A stretch of 64,000 nt of DNA, taken from NCBI GenBank assembly GCA_030686995.1, contig CM060697.1, positions 99,338,147-99,402,146 on the forward strand, read 5' to 3'. The position numbers and the translations under genes were made by a program. Every line of letters begins with the position of its first letter. The stretch's first letter is position 1. Shown here in pieces: positions 42,098-54,004 of the stretch. The notes beneath the pieces were generated by a model. The model was not told where the DNA came from. It did not search any database and saw only the letters and a list, made by a program, of their open reading frames with translations. Origin of the DNA: Artemisia argyi. Taxonomy: Eukaryota > Streptophyta > Magnoliopsida > Asterales > Asteraceae.

Positions 42098-43594
42098 TGA
42101 TGCGTGGGAATTGCACCAGGCTTTACCTCTCGAGGGATCTCGAGAAGCTTACAACCCCCACCAGGCAGTGTACCTGATCGTTGTAGTATAGTATAGTGAC
42201 AAGTACCAGGGGATTGATCGTTCAACTCAGGAATAGTGTCGTTAGGATTGAAATTAATCTAACTAGGTCTAAAGGTGAAGGATGATTCTTTTTGTATTTT
42301 TATATTTTATGAAAAGCAAGTAAAAAGCTCGAGTATTGGAAGGAGGGGCGGAATTAGTTGCTAATCAACTAACCCAAAAGCTACTAATCAAACTAATGTG
42401 CAAGAAAAATAAACTCAGGTTCTGCAAGAAAAGTGAAACATGTCTACCCATGATGTGTTACTCCTTGCTAGCTATCCAATTCTACCTATTGAATTGTCAC
42501 ACCTTGTTTAAATTGACGGGTTGTATTCCTTAATACCATTCGTGGGGTGGCGTACGTACTTCCCCAACTCTATAAGCTCCTACTTCACTCCTATGTCGAG
42601 CCTGCAAGAAGCTCCTAACATGGGATCATTAGAATTCGCTCATGCATCAAATACAACCATAATAACCTAGTACGCATTGGTTCATGTTTCTTAAGAAGTT
42701 CAAGCATGTTACCCTATGGAAGTCTGCCAGTTTTCTTAAGTCTAACATCGAATTCATTCAATTAAACAAGGGACAATAGGAAACAATAATTATAAGCTAA
42801 ACCAATTAGACCTATCGAAGTGTCACACCCTAATTGATGAAGATAGATACAAACATCAACAAGGAATCAATAAGATCTAATCAATTATGTTCAAGTTTTA
42901 CACAATCATAAGTAGACACAAGGTGAATTAGCAAAACATAATCAATGAAGAGCAAACAACAATAATAATGAAAACCAATACATGATGTTTATGGAGTGAT
43001 TGAAACCTTCTAATTTGCTAGAAAAACACCTACCTAAACCCAGGAATCGACCTTAGGGTTTAGGGCTTACAAAAAGAAAAGTTATGATGTTATATTTATA
43101 GGCAAGTTTTCTGTCGGCAAGGCTTGACGGCTTCAGATTTAACACATGACGGCGTCAGCCCGCCATTTTCACCAAATTGAAGATTTCTTCGTCCTCTTCA
43201 CGTGGGCTTTTGAGTCACCTAAATCCGAGTTCGTATGCAAAAGTTATGACCAAAACAATATCAGCTACTCCGCGCGCAAGTTTTGACAAGTTAACACGTG
43301 ACGGCCTTGGGTGACGCCGTCACGTTTCGTCTTGACCGTCACCACTTTTACTCTTGACGCTGTCACATGAATGCTCTTGACACCGTCAGGTACTGTTCCC
43401 AGCAAGGGAAATTAAGACTTTGCCGTTTTCTTCACTTTTATGCTCCAAAAGCGTCCAAAATGCTTCCTTTTCCAGAATTCACTCCAAAAGTACCTAAAAT
43501 CACAAAAGGAACGATTTAGGGCAATATTTGATCAAATAAATTCGAATTCGGGCTTAAATGACCCCCTAAAAACAGATCATTTTTTGCCTCATCA
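42098..43594 (-). mobile_element. Element D 3' LTR (complete)
   Basis: This 1497-bp LTR ends CCTCATCA at 43594. U3 has variant TGACG palindromes between 43120 and 43392 and a TATA box (minus TATAAATATA, 43091-43100). It shares the outer 60-170 bp at both ends with B and C but is diverged in the middle. Compared with 57593-59072 it shows several percent divergence and an indel near 42966. Confidence 0.88.
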
Positions 43595-43604
43595 TATACC
43601 CTTA

Positions 43605-46600
43605 TGATTTGTGCCTTTTTGCACATATCTTTTCGTCCAATTTTCGAGTCAAAACAACCTAAAACACTTGAAAACGATCAAATAATGTTACAAATATCTT
43701 TGGATTGTATGTTTTAGGTATAAAGGATTGAAAACAGACGAAAAACGAGCAAAATATGAAGAGTTGTCAAAATCAGTCCCCGAACTTTCACAAATTGACA
43801 AAACTGGTCCCTGGTAAAATAATTTTGAAAGAAAAGTCAACCCGAGTTCTTTAAAAGTTAAATATCATCAAAAATGATCTTTGGGCAAAAAGTTTCAAAA
43901 GTTTACAGTTTGGTCCCTCAAATTTGCAAGTTGTCAAGAATGGTCCTCGGATACTTTATTTTAGAAATATATCACCAGAGGTCCTTGTAGAATTACAGCT
44001 TGTCAAGTATGACCCTTGGTGATACTTTGGAGATGTGACAGTTCAGACCCTTCAGTTTCAGTAATTACAGATTTGGTCCTTGTGCTTGTTTAATACAAAA
44101 CCAAACGAACCAATTATTATCCTAACCCAACATACAAACACCACCCATTTAATAACCCCAAGCCCATTTCATAAACAAGCCACACCCCAATTCACCACTT
44201 TTTAATAAAGCGTATCCCAAACCCTTTTACCAGTCAACACCTAATCAAACTAATACCCTGTCTTCCCCAACCTGCTATTACCCACGATACATATCCCCTA
44301 CCTCCACGCCACCTCTCTGCCACACTCAACCATCCACCTCAAAAACCCCCCTCCTCACCTCCTTCAATGTGAAGTCACGGGAATCCCATGACAGGTCATC
44401 CATCCACCACTATTTTTGGGCGCCAAACCCACTTCAATGGCTGAGATGATACAAGATTGATCCAAGGGTAGAAATCACTTCAAAGATGCACAAAGAGACT
44501 CTCAAGTTATTCCCTATCAAAATAAAAGCACAACAGAGATGGGACCCTAGTTTTCTAGTAGTAGTATAAATAGAACCGCTTGTAACCATTGTTTGGCAGT
44601 AAGAATTAGGAATTAGTAGTAGGTTTTAGTAGATTTATTCTCTAGTTTAGGTTCTTAATTAATCTCAGTTTTTTTTTACTTATTGTAGTTTTATTTGTAC
44701 TCAAGTTTTTTTTCAGAATTAATACAAGTTTGAATCCCTTTAAATTTTTTTAACTTCTCAGCTTAATTACCCTGCTCATCATTTATTTATCTCTGTCTCT
44801 TATTGTTAATTTGTTTTGTATCTTATTAGTCATGAAGTTTTAACTGTCCTGGTTCATATTTTTGAGTGAAACATCCTCTTTTTGATCCAAGTGTTTGGCT
44901 CTTTGAGTTAGGATTATGATTGGAATTTTGATTTTGTTAGTGGTATACCCTTCAACATTTTGAGCTTGTTTCAGCTTGTGCTTAATTTTAGAAAGCTTCT
45001 AGGACTACTCAAATCACTCCACTAAGACTGATTTAGGTATGTTTGTTTTTGCTTATTTTAACTGAGCATATTCTTTGAACTCTTAGCTGCTTGTTTAAAT
45101 TAGATTTCGGTTTAGTTTTCAGTAGGATTAGCTTTTAGGATCTTTACTTAGTGTTAGCTTGAATGGGGAATTAAGAACTTTGGTTTGGTTCATTTTTAGT
45201 CCGTTAAACACCCATTTGAACCAGTTGAAGTCAACTGTTACAACCCCCTTATTGATCTCAATTCTAGATATGTTAGAGTAGGTTTTAGGTCTTGCAACTG
45301 ATTTTAAGAATAGTTTGTAGTTTAGATTTTAGTATTGTGAGCTTAATTTACATGTTCAAACTTATTTTGTTAGCTTAATTTTTGCTCAAACCTCCCCCAT
45401 CAGGCCTGCTTATTATAGCCCCTAAACAGCCCCTCAATCAAAGATTTTTAATTGCTTCGTTTGTGCACCAAATGACTTGAATTTTGGTTTACACATAGTC
45501 TGTCAACTTGTTTACATGCCACCATTTTTACTTTATTTTTATCAAGTTTTTTACAAGCTTTTGAATAACACCAAAGTAGCCTGTTGGACCATTTGCTGCC
45601 CTGCACCAGTTTTTGTTGTTTGAGCTGTTTTTCAATGAACCATATTTAGCTAGTTTCCTGAGCATAGTTCTTGATCTTTGGTGTTTTAAGATGATAGCAC
45701 TACTGAGTTTTTGTATCAAAAATTTGTTCGTCCTCATTTGCTTATCTACCAGCTTATTTTGACCCTGCTTGTAGTGTACTTAGGCTACTTTTAGCTTTAG
45801 CTTTTCAGTTGTGATTTTTTGTGCATTCAGTTTTCTAGCTTATTTCAATTAATTGCATTGTTTGTTTCAGTCGTCTTTAGTTATTTTATAGCTTATTTAC
45901 TTTTAAGCTTGGGCTTGTTAGCTTATTTTGAGCTTTTTAAAGCTAATTCGACTGACATGATAGCTTAGCCTTGTTCTTTGATTTCTCTCACAACTGTTAA
46001 GAAGATAACCTATTTACAGCTTATTTGGCAAGGTTTACAAAAGTACTTTTAATAAAAAGTTTGCTAATTTTTGGTGTTATATAAAAAAAAAAGAAGAAAA
46101 AAAAAAAAGGTTTTGCAAAACAAAAGGTGGTGAGTGGGACTTGAACCCTTGACCTCAGGCAACCCAGGTCACCAAACCACGCATGGGCACCATCTGCCCT
46201 ATGCACTTCTTAGTGTTGTAAGTCTCCTCTTTTATTTTTATAGTAGTACTTCTCCTTTTAGCTTATTTAAGCTTTGCAGCTTATTTGCCAGCTTATTATT
46301 AAGCTTTTTAGCTCCTTCATATTTTTCTTAGTTTAATATTACTACTAAGTATTTTTAGAGAAAATTTGAGATTTTTTAATTTTCATTTAGTATTTTTAAT
46401 AATTTAAATTAGTATAATTAGTTAATAAATAGTTTTTAATTAGTATTAAATAAATAAAAAGTGTAAAAATTATTTTTCAGTTTTCCAAAAATTTTCTTTT
46501 ATATTTTAGATCGTAGAAAAATAATTTTTACACCCGTAGGATTAGCGTAGCAGTAAATTCACTTTTTCTTTTGCGCCTCGCGTTTATTTTAAGTTAACTT

Positions 46601-47005
46601 TTATGTTTTTAAATTAGATTGTGTTTAGGGTTTCCCTAGTTTCCTATTATCATTCCCGTAGGATTTTAAGTAGTTTTTAAGTTTTAATTTTCGTTCCTTG
46701 TTTGTATTCCTAGTTTAGTTGCGTTTATTTTATTTTTCGTACGTTATTTGCAATTTTTCTTAATTCCACAATACCAAATAATCTCTCAACCATTCCTTAC
46801 AAGCATTTTAATCTCGAATCTCACACGATATTGCCCATTCACACCTCGTTGGGACACGACCCAGGTAATCACTTACCCGGTATCACATATATATATTGTA
46901 TGCACGAGTCTTTACAAGTCTTCCTTTTCCTAAAGGTTGATCGGTAAATTCCACTCACGTCTACTTTGTGTATATTTTTGTTACGCACTAAAAAATGCAC
47001 TATCA
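43605..47005 (+). mobile_element. Element E 5' LTR
   Basis: 3401 bp, AT-rich. It contains a TAGTATAAATAGAACC promoter-like segment near 44561-44576 and a tRNA-like segment at 46126-46205. No ORF in it is supported. Confidence 0.92.
46126..46205 (-). repeat. tRNA-like (SINE-like) segment inside the LTR of E
   Basis: The minus strand contains a perfect Pol III B box, GGTTCAAGTCC, in a GGG/CCC-stemmed T-arm. A box-A-like TGGTTTGGTGACC lies about 30 nt upstream, and an oligo-T stretch (46080-46108) that could terminate Pol III lies shortly downstream. The 5' GGTG and 3' CACC could pair as a short acceptor stem, but a full cloverleaf does not form. The same segment is in the other LTR at about 53125-53212, so it predates the insertion of E. 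It is probably a tRNA-derived fossil. Confidence 0.55.
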
Positions 47006-47008
47006 AAA

Positions 47009-47026
47009 TGGCGCCGCTGCCGGGGA
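47009..47026 (+). other. Primer-binding site (E)
   Basis: TGGCGCCGCTGCCGGGGA lies three bases after the LTR end and is identical to the primer site of C. Confidence 0.88.
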
Positions 47027-47512
47027 GGTTGTGTTACGGCAATATCGTTACGATTAGTGACTTGTAGAACCTTCGTCAAGAAGTTATCATTTTCAAAAAG
47101 TATAAAACACAAAAAATATTTTCCTTTTCTTTTGTATATATATCTATCATATAAAAAATACAAAAACATTTTCCGTTTTTCTTGTTAAATAAAAAATAAG
47201 CATAAAACATACCGCCGAGAACCAAAGCAGAACACCTACCAACTGGGGTGTGAACATTAATAAGTTCCCAAACAAAATATTAAAATTTGCCATTGTATCC
47301 GTGTGAATTGGTGTACCTTTTTCAAAGAAGCCATTTACATTGTGATTATTGGTTTAAGTTCACAATTGTCTTTTTGAGTTGGTCTCGTTTTAATTGATGT
47401 ATTTTTCGAAAAACCAAAAATAATCTTCGTCTCCTATACGTTTAATTCTTATCTTCTTATCCTCTTTACCGTTTAATTCTTTCTTCTCATCCCTCGTTAA
47501 TGTTTAATTCTT

Positions 47513-49765
47513 ATGTCATCACTCGATTATCACTGTTTTCATTGTAAAGGTCCGGTGGATGACAATCTTCGTTGTTACAAGTGTGGGTGTGAGCGGTGTG
47601 GAAGTAATATTAGAGACGGATTTTGTAAATGGTGCAAAGCATATCCGAATGCTTTCAATGATTCTAAAAATTCTTCCGACCACCCCTCACATCCCGAAAT
47701 ACGTACTATTAATGGCAAACCGTCAAGAGTCGATCCACACCTCTCACGATTTATGATTCGAAGTTTATCAAGCAAACGTACTGAGCTTAAAATGGTGACT
47801 AAAATAAACGACTTGCATGATCATCACATTTATCAAGAACAAAAACCGGGGACCATAACGGAAGTGGTAGAAATTCCTAGCTCTCAGAGCACACCACTTG
47901 TCCCACCTCCGGATTTTTCAAAATGTTCTTCGAGACTTGATAATCACTCGAATTATTTTGTTGATTCTTTGAATGGTCCGATTCCTTCTCTAAGGAAATC
48001 GTTTATTCCTTGCGTTGGTTGTGGTGAGCCACTTTTTGGTCTACCATGTCATTGGTGCACGTGTGAACGATGTGGTAATGATATTCAAAATGAAAGTTGT
48101 TTGTTTTGTGGTTCGAGTAATTCTTTCGCTTACGATTCTAATCCGAGCTTTTGCAATGAGCCACAAAACAATTTCATTTCATATGAGCATAATCCGTGTT
48201 ATCAAAATTGCAATGCCGAATCGTTTCAAAATGCATCAACTTCACAACAATACGGTTGTGAGTATTGTGGAGGTCCGCATTTTAGCACCGATTGTCAAAC
48301 TAGGAATCTTTTTCCTTGTGACAACAATTATCATGGCCAACCTCCACAATACCAAACTTTTGAAACACAACCTCAACCATTTCCTCAAGAACTTTTGCAA
48401 AATGTTTTAAATACTTTAAATGATCTTAAGGATTTGGTTAACAAACCTGCTCCGGAAGAACCTCGTCCGAAGTCTTACAAAGAAATACTAGCTGAAGAAG
48501 CAGATGCAGCAGCTAGAGTAAGATTTCGAATGCGGAAAACTATCATCTACGATGACGATGACGATAGTGATGATGAAGATACCCTTGATATTCGTCAAGG
48601 CTCATCAAATTCATCAGTTGTGGTTCCTTCCATGAAAAATCAGGGAGAAAATAATGTGACAAAGTCACTAGCCGTTGATCAAATGGAACTTGAAGAATCC
48701 ATAACTGCTAGTGCTTCTCATCTCCCTCAGTCTGTTGTTATCACACCCGAAGTTCCCACTCATTCTCTGATCATGGGGGACGAGCATCTTAGCACTGTTC
48801 CTGAAAAGGAATCGGACAAATTCATAAAGTCTAGTGCTGAGAACCTTGTCCCAATCCCAGGAAAGTCACAGGGAATTCTTGAGCATATGTGTGATCTTAC
48901 TTCCCCTCTTGAGTGTCCAAAAGATCAATTTGAGGCTTTCTCTGATTTTAGCGATGATTATACATCTTATGGAGACATTGAATATGTTGAGGCATCAGTT
49001 CCACATTCTGATGTTGATCATCTTCTTGAGGAGTTCGCCGATGAACTCACTCACATCAATCCACTTCCAACGGGAAGTGACGATGATCTCATTGATTTTG
49101 AAGCCGATCTGAGAGAAATTGAAAGTCTCCTTTATCATGATCAGTCACTCACTTCTTATCCAAACAGTCCAATAGAGAATGTTGATCACTTTGTTCCTGA
49201 AGCATTCAAAACAACTCTCACCAATCCTCTGTTTGAATTTGAATCCAAATTCACTTTGATTTATGATAATCCACTATTTGATATTCAGAACGAGGATAGT
49301 GATGAGTCCACAACGGAACAAGAGTTCACAGATTTACATCTTGTGATTGATTCTCTTAGCGAGGAGTTCTCTGGTGAACTTTCTCATATCATATCTCCAC
49401 CGGAGTATGATAACTTCCATTTTGATCATAACACACCCGGGATATGTCTTGATCATGTGAGCTTAAATGATGAGATTCATAATCTAGAAATTATGGATTC
49501 TCCTATGGGTGATGACGAGTTAATCATGATTTTCATCATGACTTTCTTCCTTTTCTTCACCTATCCCGTGATATCTTCTCTTCTTCACTCCTTCGAGAGT
49601 GAGGATACCATCTTTGACCCCGGCATTTTCATGTATCATTCTTTTGAGCCGGGTACTTATCTCGTCGGTGTGGAACTTTCACGTGCTTCAAATGTTTGTC
49701 CAAACATCTTGAATGAAAGTCCGATGGAGATTGTCTCTTCCACATCTTGCTTCCCCAAGAACTAA
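47513..49765 (+). CDS. Element E cysteine-rich acidic protein (750 aa), function unknown
   Basis: The ORF is intact. Residues 8-41 form a cluster of paired cysteines (CFHC, CYKCGCERC, CKWC). A second similar cluster starts at residue 167 (CVGC, CHWCTCERC, CLFC), so the N-terminus looks like two repeated zinc-binding modules. A third motif CEYCGGPHFSTDC (residues 249-261) is CX2CX3HX4C, the same short knuckle as in the Gag of C and B. A helical segment (about 290-345) follows, then a very acidic run, then about 250 Asp/Glu/Ser-rich residues with MGDEHLSTVPEKESD. Near 668-692 lies a strongly hydrophobic, probably membrane-spanning segment (MIFIMTFFLFFTYPVISSLL). From memory it resembles hypothetical proteins of Anthemideae genomes. 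It is not Gag, Pol or a known Env. Confidence 0.85.
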   Translation: MSSLDYHCFHCKGPVDDNLRCYKCGCERCGSNIRDGFCKWCKAYPNAFNDSKNSSDHPSHPEIRTINGKPSRVDPHLSRFMIRSLSSKRTELKMVTKINDLHDHHIYQEQKPGTITEVVEIPSSQSTPLVPPPDFSKCSSRLDNHSNYFVDSLNGPIPSLRKSFIPCVGCGEPLFGLPCHWCTCERCGNDIQNESCLFCGSSNSFAYDSNPSFCNEPQNNFISYEHNPCYQNCNAESFQNASTSQQYGCEYCGGPHFSTDCQTRNLFPCDNNYHGQPPQYQTFETQPQPFPQELLQNVLNTLNDLKDLVNKPAPEEPRPKSYKEILAEEADAAARVRFRMRKTIIYDDDDDSDDEDTLDIRQGSSNSSVVVPSMKNQGENNVTKSLAVDQMELEESITASASHLPQSVVITPEVPTHSLIMGDEHLSTVPEKESDKFIKSSAENLVPIPGKSQGILEHMCDLTSPLECPKDQFEAFSDFSDDYTSYGDIEYVEASVPHSDVDHLLEEFADELTHINPLPTGSDDDLIDFEADLREIESLLYHDQSLTSYPNSPIENVDHFVPEAFKTTLTNPLFEFESKFTLIYDNPLFDIQNEDSDESTTEQEFTDLHLVIDSLSEEFSGELSHIISPPEYDNFHFDHNTPGICLDHVSLNDEIHNLEIMDSPMGDDELIMIFIMTFFLFFTYPVISSLLHSFESEDTIFDPGIFMYHSFEPGTYLVGVELSRASNVCPNILNESPMEIVSSTSCFPKN

Positions 49766-49778
49766 TGAATTCGGGGTC

Positions 49779-49839
49779 GAGTCAAGCTAGCGACTCAGTA
49801 AACAAAAACAGTAGCATGCTTATAGGGTTTTCACCCTAT
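49779..49839 (+). promoter_or_regulatory. Post-stop two-hairpin module (E, divergent sequence)
   Basis: Thirteen bases after the stop, GAGTC (49779-49783) pairs with GACTC (49792-49796). An AAACAAAAAC spacer leads to the 8-nt palindrome AGCATGCT (49813-49820). Then ATAGGG-TTTTCA-CCCTAT (49822-49839) forms a 6-bp hairpin with a 6-nt loop. Layout and distances match A-D although the core and loop sequences differ. Confidence 0.6.
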
Positions 49840-50536
49840 GTGTGGGGGCGTACCCCTGCTGTGGTAACCAATAAAGTGAAAAAACAAAAATGGTGTTTCC
49901 ACATTTAGCTTGTAATGTTGCCCTTTTACTTTCAAAGAGTCGGCATAATAGCCGGGACTTTGAATATTGAGGACAATATTCAATTCTAAGTGTTGGGGGG
50001 GGGGGAGAGGGTATTCTAGCGAATTTGATCACATTTTACCATCTAGTACCCCCGTTTTTGACTAAATTTTAAAAAATTTTCACTTGAGTTTCAAAATTTT
50101 TGTGGTTATCAGTCCGCCATGTCTAAACGACAAAAGGATTGGCTAATCCAGGAGCAAACGGCTCTTGGTAAAGATAACTCAAATTCGTTTATGGCTTACA
50201 ATTTGCCCAAAATTGTATGGTATCTCAACTCTCCATATCCTAAAAAGTAAAAGAGTTGGCTAGCCCGCAAGATTATGGCTTGTGGTAAAGGCAGTGGAAA
50301 ACCATAATTGGTAATCAGCTCACCAAGATGTTGACTATGTCCATCAAGAGTTGGCTAGTCCAGAAGCAAACGGCTTCTGGTAAAGACAAATCAAATCCGT
50401 TGACAGCTGGTGGTTTGCTCAAAATCACATGGTTATCAGGTTGACCATAGTTCTTACTTGAACTAAAACATTTGGCTACTCCAGAAGTAATGGCTTTTGG
50501 TAAAGAGACTTTAAATCCATTAAATTTTTAAAAAAG
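49840..50536 (+). other. Element E 3' noncoding region with hairpin array
   Basis: A hairpin TTGAATATTG/CAATATTCAA with loop AGGA (49960-49983) is followed by AAGTGTTGGGGGGGGGGGAG. From 50139 to 50500 four hairpins begin with TTGGCTA and end with GGTAAAG, at 50148-50168, 50265-50285, 50360-50380 and 50481-50500. Their stems differ but pair. GGTTATCAG-type blocks separate them. No ORF is supported. Confidence 0.7.
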
Positions 50537-50573
50537 ATTGCTAGGGACTAGCAATTGCTTAGTGTGGGGGATT
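50537..50573 (+). promoter_or_regulatory. GGA-loop hairpin with polypurine tract (E)
   Basis: The stem ATTGCTAG/CTAGCAAT (8 bp) closes GGA (50537-50555). Five bases later AGTGTGGGGGATT abuts the 3' LTR start TGATATG. It is the counterpart of the PPT hairpins of A, C and D with CTAG replacing CTTG/CAAG. Confidence 0.75.
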
Positions 50574-53500
50574 TGATATGTGCCTTTTTGCACATATCTT
50601 TTCGTCCAATTTTCGAGTCAAAACAACTAAAAACACTTGAAAATGATCAAATAATGTTACAAATATCTTTGGATTGTATGTTTTTGTGTGTTTTAGGTAC
50701 AAAGGATTGAAAACAGATGAAAAACGAGCAAAATATGAAGAATTGTCAAAATCGGTCCCCGAACTTTCACAAATTGACAAAACTGGTCCCTGGTAAAATA
50801 ATTTTGAAAGAAAAATCAACCCGAGTTCTTTAAAAGTTAAATATCATCAAAAATAATCATTGGGTAAAAAGTTTCAAAAGTTTACAGTTTGGTCCCTCAA
50901 ATTTGCAAGTTGTCAAGAATGGTCCTCGGATACTTTATTTTGGAAATATATCACCAGAGGTCCTTGTGGAATTACAGCTTGTCAAGTATGACCCTTGGTG
51001 ATACTTTGGAGATGTGACAGTTCAGACCCTTCAGTTTCAGTAATTACAGATTTGGTCCTTGTGCTTGTTTAATACAAAACCAAACAGACCAATTATTATC
51101 CTAACCCAACATACAAACCCAACCTATTTAATAACCCCAAGCCCATTTCATAAACAATCCCACACCCCAATTCACCACTTATACGTTTTAATAAAATGTA
51201 TCCCAAACCTTTTTACCAGTTAACACCTAGTCAAACTAATACCCTGTCTTCCCCAACCTGCTATTACCCACGATATTTCCCCCACCTCCACGCCACCTCT
51301 CTGCCACACTCAACCATCCACCTCAAAAACCCCCCTCCTCACCTCCTTCAATGTGATGTCACGGGAATCCTATGACAGGTCATCCATCCATTACTATTTT
51401 TGGGTGCCAAACCCACTTCAATGGCTGAGATGATACAAGATTGATCCAAGGGTCGAAATCACTTCAAAGATGCACAAAGAGACTCTCAAGTTATTCCCTC
51501 TCAAAAGAAAAGCACAACAGATATGGGACCCTAGTTTTCTAGTAGTAGTATAAATTGAACCGCTTGTAGCCATTGTTTGGTAGTAAGAATTAGGAATTAG
51601 TAGTAGGTTTTAGTATATTTATTCTCTAGTTTAGGTTCTTAATTAATCTCAGTTTTTTTTAACTTATTGTAGTTTTATTTGTACTCAAGTTTTTTTTCAG
51701 AATTAATACAAGTTTGAATCCCTTTAAAATTTTTTAACTTCTCAGCTTAATTACCCTGCTCATCATTTATTTATCTCTGTCTCTTATTGTTAATTTGTTT
51801 TGTATCTTATTAGTCATGAAGTTTTAACTGTCCTGGTTCAGGTTTTTGAGTGAAACATCCCCTTTTTGATCCAAGTGTTTGGCTGTTTCAGTTAGGATTA
51901 GGATTGGAATTTTGATTTTGTTAGTGGTATACCCTTCAACATTTTGAGCTTGTTTCAGCTTGTGCTTAATTCTAGAAAGCTTCTAGGACTGCTCAAATCA
52001 CTCCACTAAGACTGATTTAGGTATGTTTGTTTTGGCTTATTTTAACCGAGCATATTCTTTGAACTCTTAGCTGCTTGTTTAAATTAGATTTCGGTTTAGT
52101 TTTCAGTAGGATTAGCTTTTAGGAACTTAGGAAAACTTAGTTTTAGCTTGAATGGGGAATTAAGAACTTTGGTTTGGTTCATTTTTAGTCCGTTAAACAC
52201 CCATTTGAACTAGTTGAAGTCAACTGTTACAGCCCCCTTATTGATCTCAATTCTAGATATGTTAGAGTAGGTTTTAGGTCTTGCAACTGATTTTAAGAAT
52301 AGTTTGTAGTTTAGATTTTAGTATTGTGAGCTTAATTTTCATGTTCAAACTTATTTTGTTAGCTTAATTTTTGCTCAAACCTCCCCCATCAGGCCTGCTT
52401 ATTATAGCCCCTAAACAGCCCCTCAATCAAAGATTTTTAATTGCTTCATTTGTGCACCAAATGACTTGAATTTTGGTTTACGCATAGTCTGTCAACTTGT
52501 TTACATGCCACCATTTTTACTTTATTTTTATGAATTTTTTTTACAAGCTTTTGAGTAACACCAAAGTAGCCTGTTGGACCATTTGCTGCCCTGCACCAGT
52601 TTTTGTTGTTTGAGCCGTTTTTCAATGAACCATATTTAGCTCATTTCCTGAGCATGGTTCTTGATCTTTGGTGTTTTAAGATGATAGCACTACTGAGTTT
52701 TTGTATCAAAAATTTGTTCGTCCTCATTTGCTTATCTACGAGCTTATTTTGACCCTGCTTATAGTGTACTTAGGCTACTTTTAGCTTTAGCTTTTCAGTT
52801 GTGATTTTTTGTGTGCATTCAGTTTTCTAGCTTATTTCAATTAATTGCATTGTTTGTTTCAGTCGTCTTTAGTTATTTTATAGCTTATTTACTTTTAAGC
52901 TTGGGCTTGTTAGCTTATTTTGAGCTTTTTAAAGCTAATTCGACTGCCATGATAGCTTAGCCTTGTTCTTTGATTTCTCTCACAACTGTTAAGAAGATAA
53001 GCTATTTACAGCTTATTTGGCAAGGTTTACAAAAGTACTTTTAATAAAAAGTTTGCTAATTTTTAGTGTTAGATAAAGAAAAGAAGAAAAAGAAAAAAAA
53101 GAAAAGGTTTTGCAAAACAAAAGGTGGTGAGTGGGACTTGAACCCCTGACCTCAGGCAACCCAGGTCACCAAACCACGCATGGGCACCATCTGCCTTATG
53201 CACTTCTTAGTGTTGTAAGTCTCCTCTTTTATTTTTATAGTAGTACTTCTCCTTTTAGCTTATTTAAGCTTTGTAGCTTATTTGCCAGCTTATTATTAAG
53301 CTTTTTAGCTCCTTCATATTTTTCTTAGTTTAATATTAGTACTAAGTATTTTTAGAGAAAATTTGAGATTTTTTAATTTTTATTTAGTATTTTTATTAAT
53401 TTAAATTAGTATAATTAGTTAATAAATAGTTTTTAATTAATATTAAATAAATAAAAAGTGTAAAAATTATTTTCCTTTTTTCCAAAAATTTTCTTTTATA

Positions 53501-54004
53501 TTTTAGATCGTAGAAAAATAATTTTTACACCTGTAGGATTAGCGTAGCAGTAAATTCACTTTTTCTTTTGCGCCTCGCGTTTATTTTAAGTTAACTTTTA
53601 CATTTTTAAATTAGATTGCGTTTAGGGTTTCCCTAGTTTCCTATTATCATTCCCGTAGGATTTTAAGTAGTTTTTAAGTTTTAATTTTCATTCCTTGTTT
53701 GTATTCCTAGTTTAGTTGCGTTTATTTTATTTTTCATACGTTATTTGCAATTTTTCTTAATTCCACAATACCAAATAATCTCTCAACCATTCCTTACAAG
53801 CAATTTAATCTCGAATCTCACACGATATTGCCCATTCACACCTCGTTGGGACACGACCCGGGTAATCACTTACCTGGTATCACATATATATATATTGTAT
53901 GCACGAGTCTTTACAAGTCTTCCTTTTCCTAAAGGTTGATCGGTAAATTCCACTCACGTCTACTTTGTGTATATTTTTGATACGCACTCAAAAACGCACT
54001 ATCA
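50574..54004 (+). mobile_element. Element E 3' LTR
   Basis: 3431 bp, collinear with 43605-47005 with substitutions and small indels. It includes the second tRNA-like segment (about 53125-53212). Confidence 0.92.

Larger units (their letters stand above)
43605..54004 (+). mobile_element. Element E: long-LTR non-autonomous element with cysteine-rich ORF
   Basis: The LTRs are 3401 and 3431 bp (TGATTTGTGCC or TGATATGTGCC to GCACTATCA). The target duplication CCTTA is perfect (43600-43604 and 54005-54009). The 3.57-kb interior holds a tRNA-Asp-type primer site, a 0.5-kb leader, one 750-codon ORF, a post-stop module, a hairpin array and a PPT. There is no Gag, RT or integrase domain. LTR differences are about 2-3% in the stretch compared. 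It shares primer site, ends and RNA-like modules with A and C. Confidence 0.93.

Noticed and set aside
46134..46331. 65-residue frame repeated identically at 53131-53328
   Set aside because: The identity reflects duplicated LTR sequence of E and runs through the tRNA-like segment; it is not a gene.
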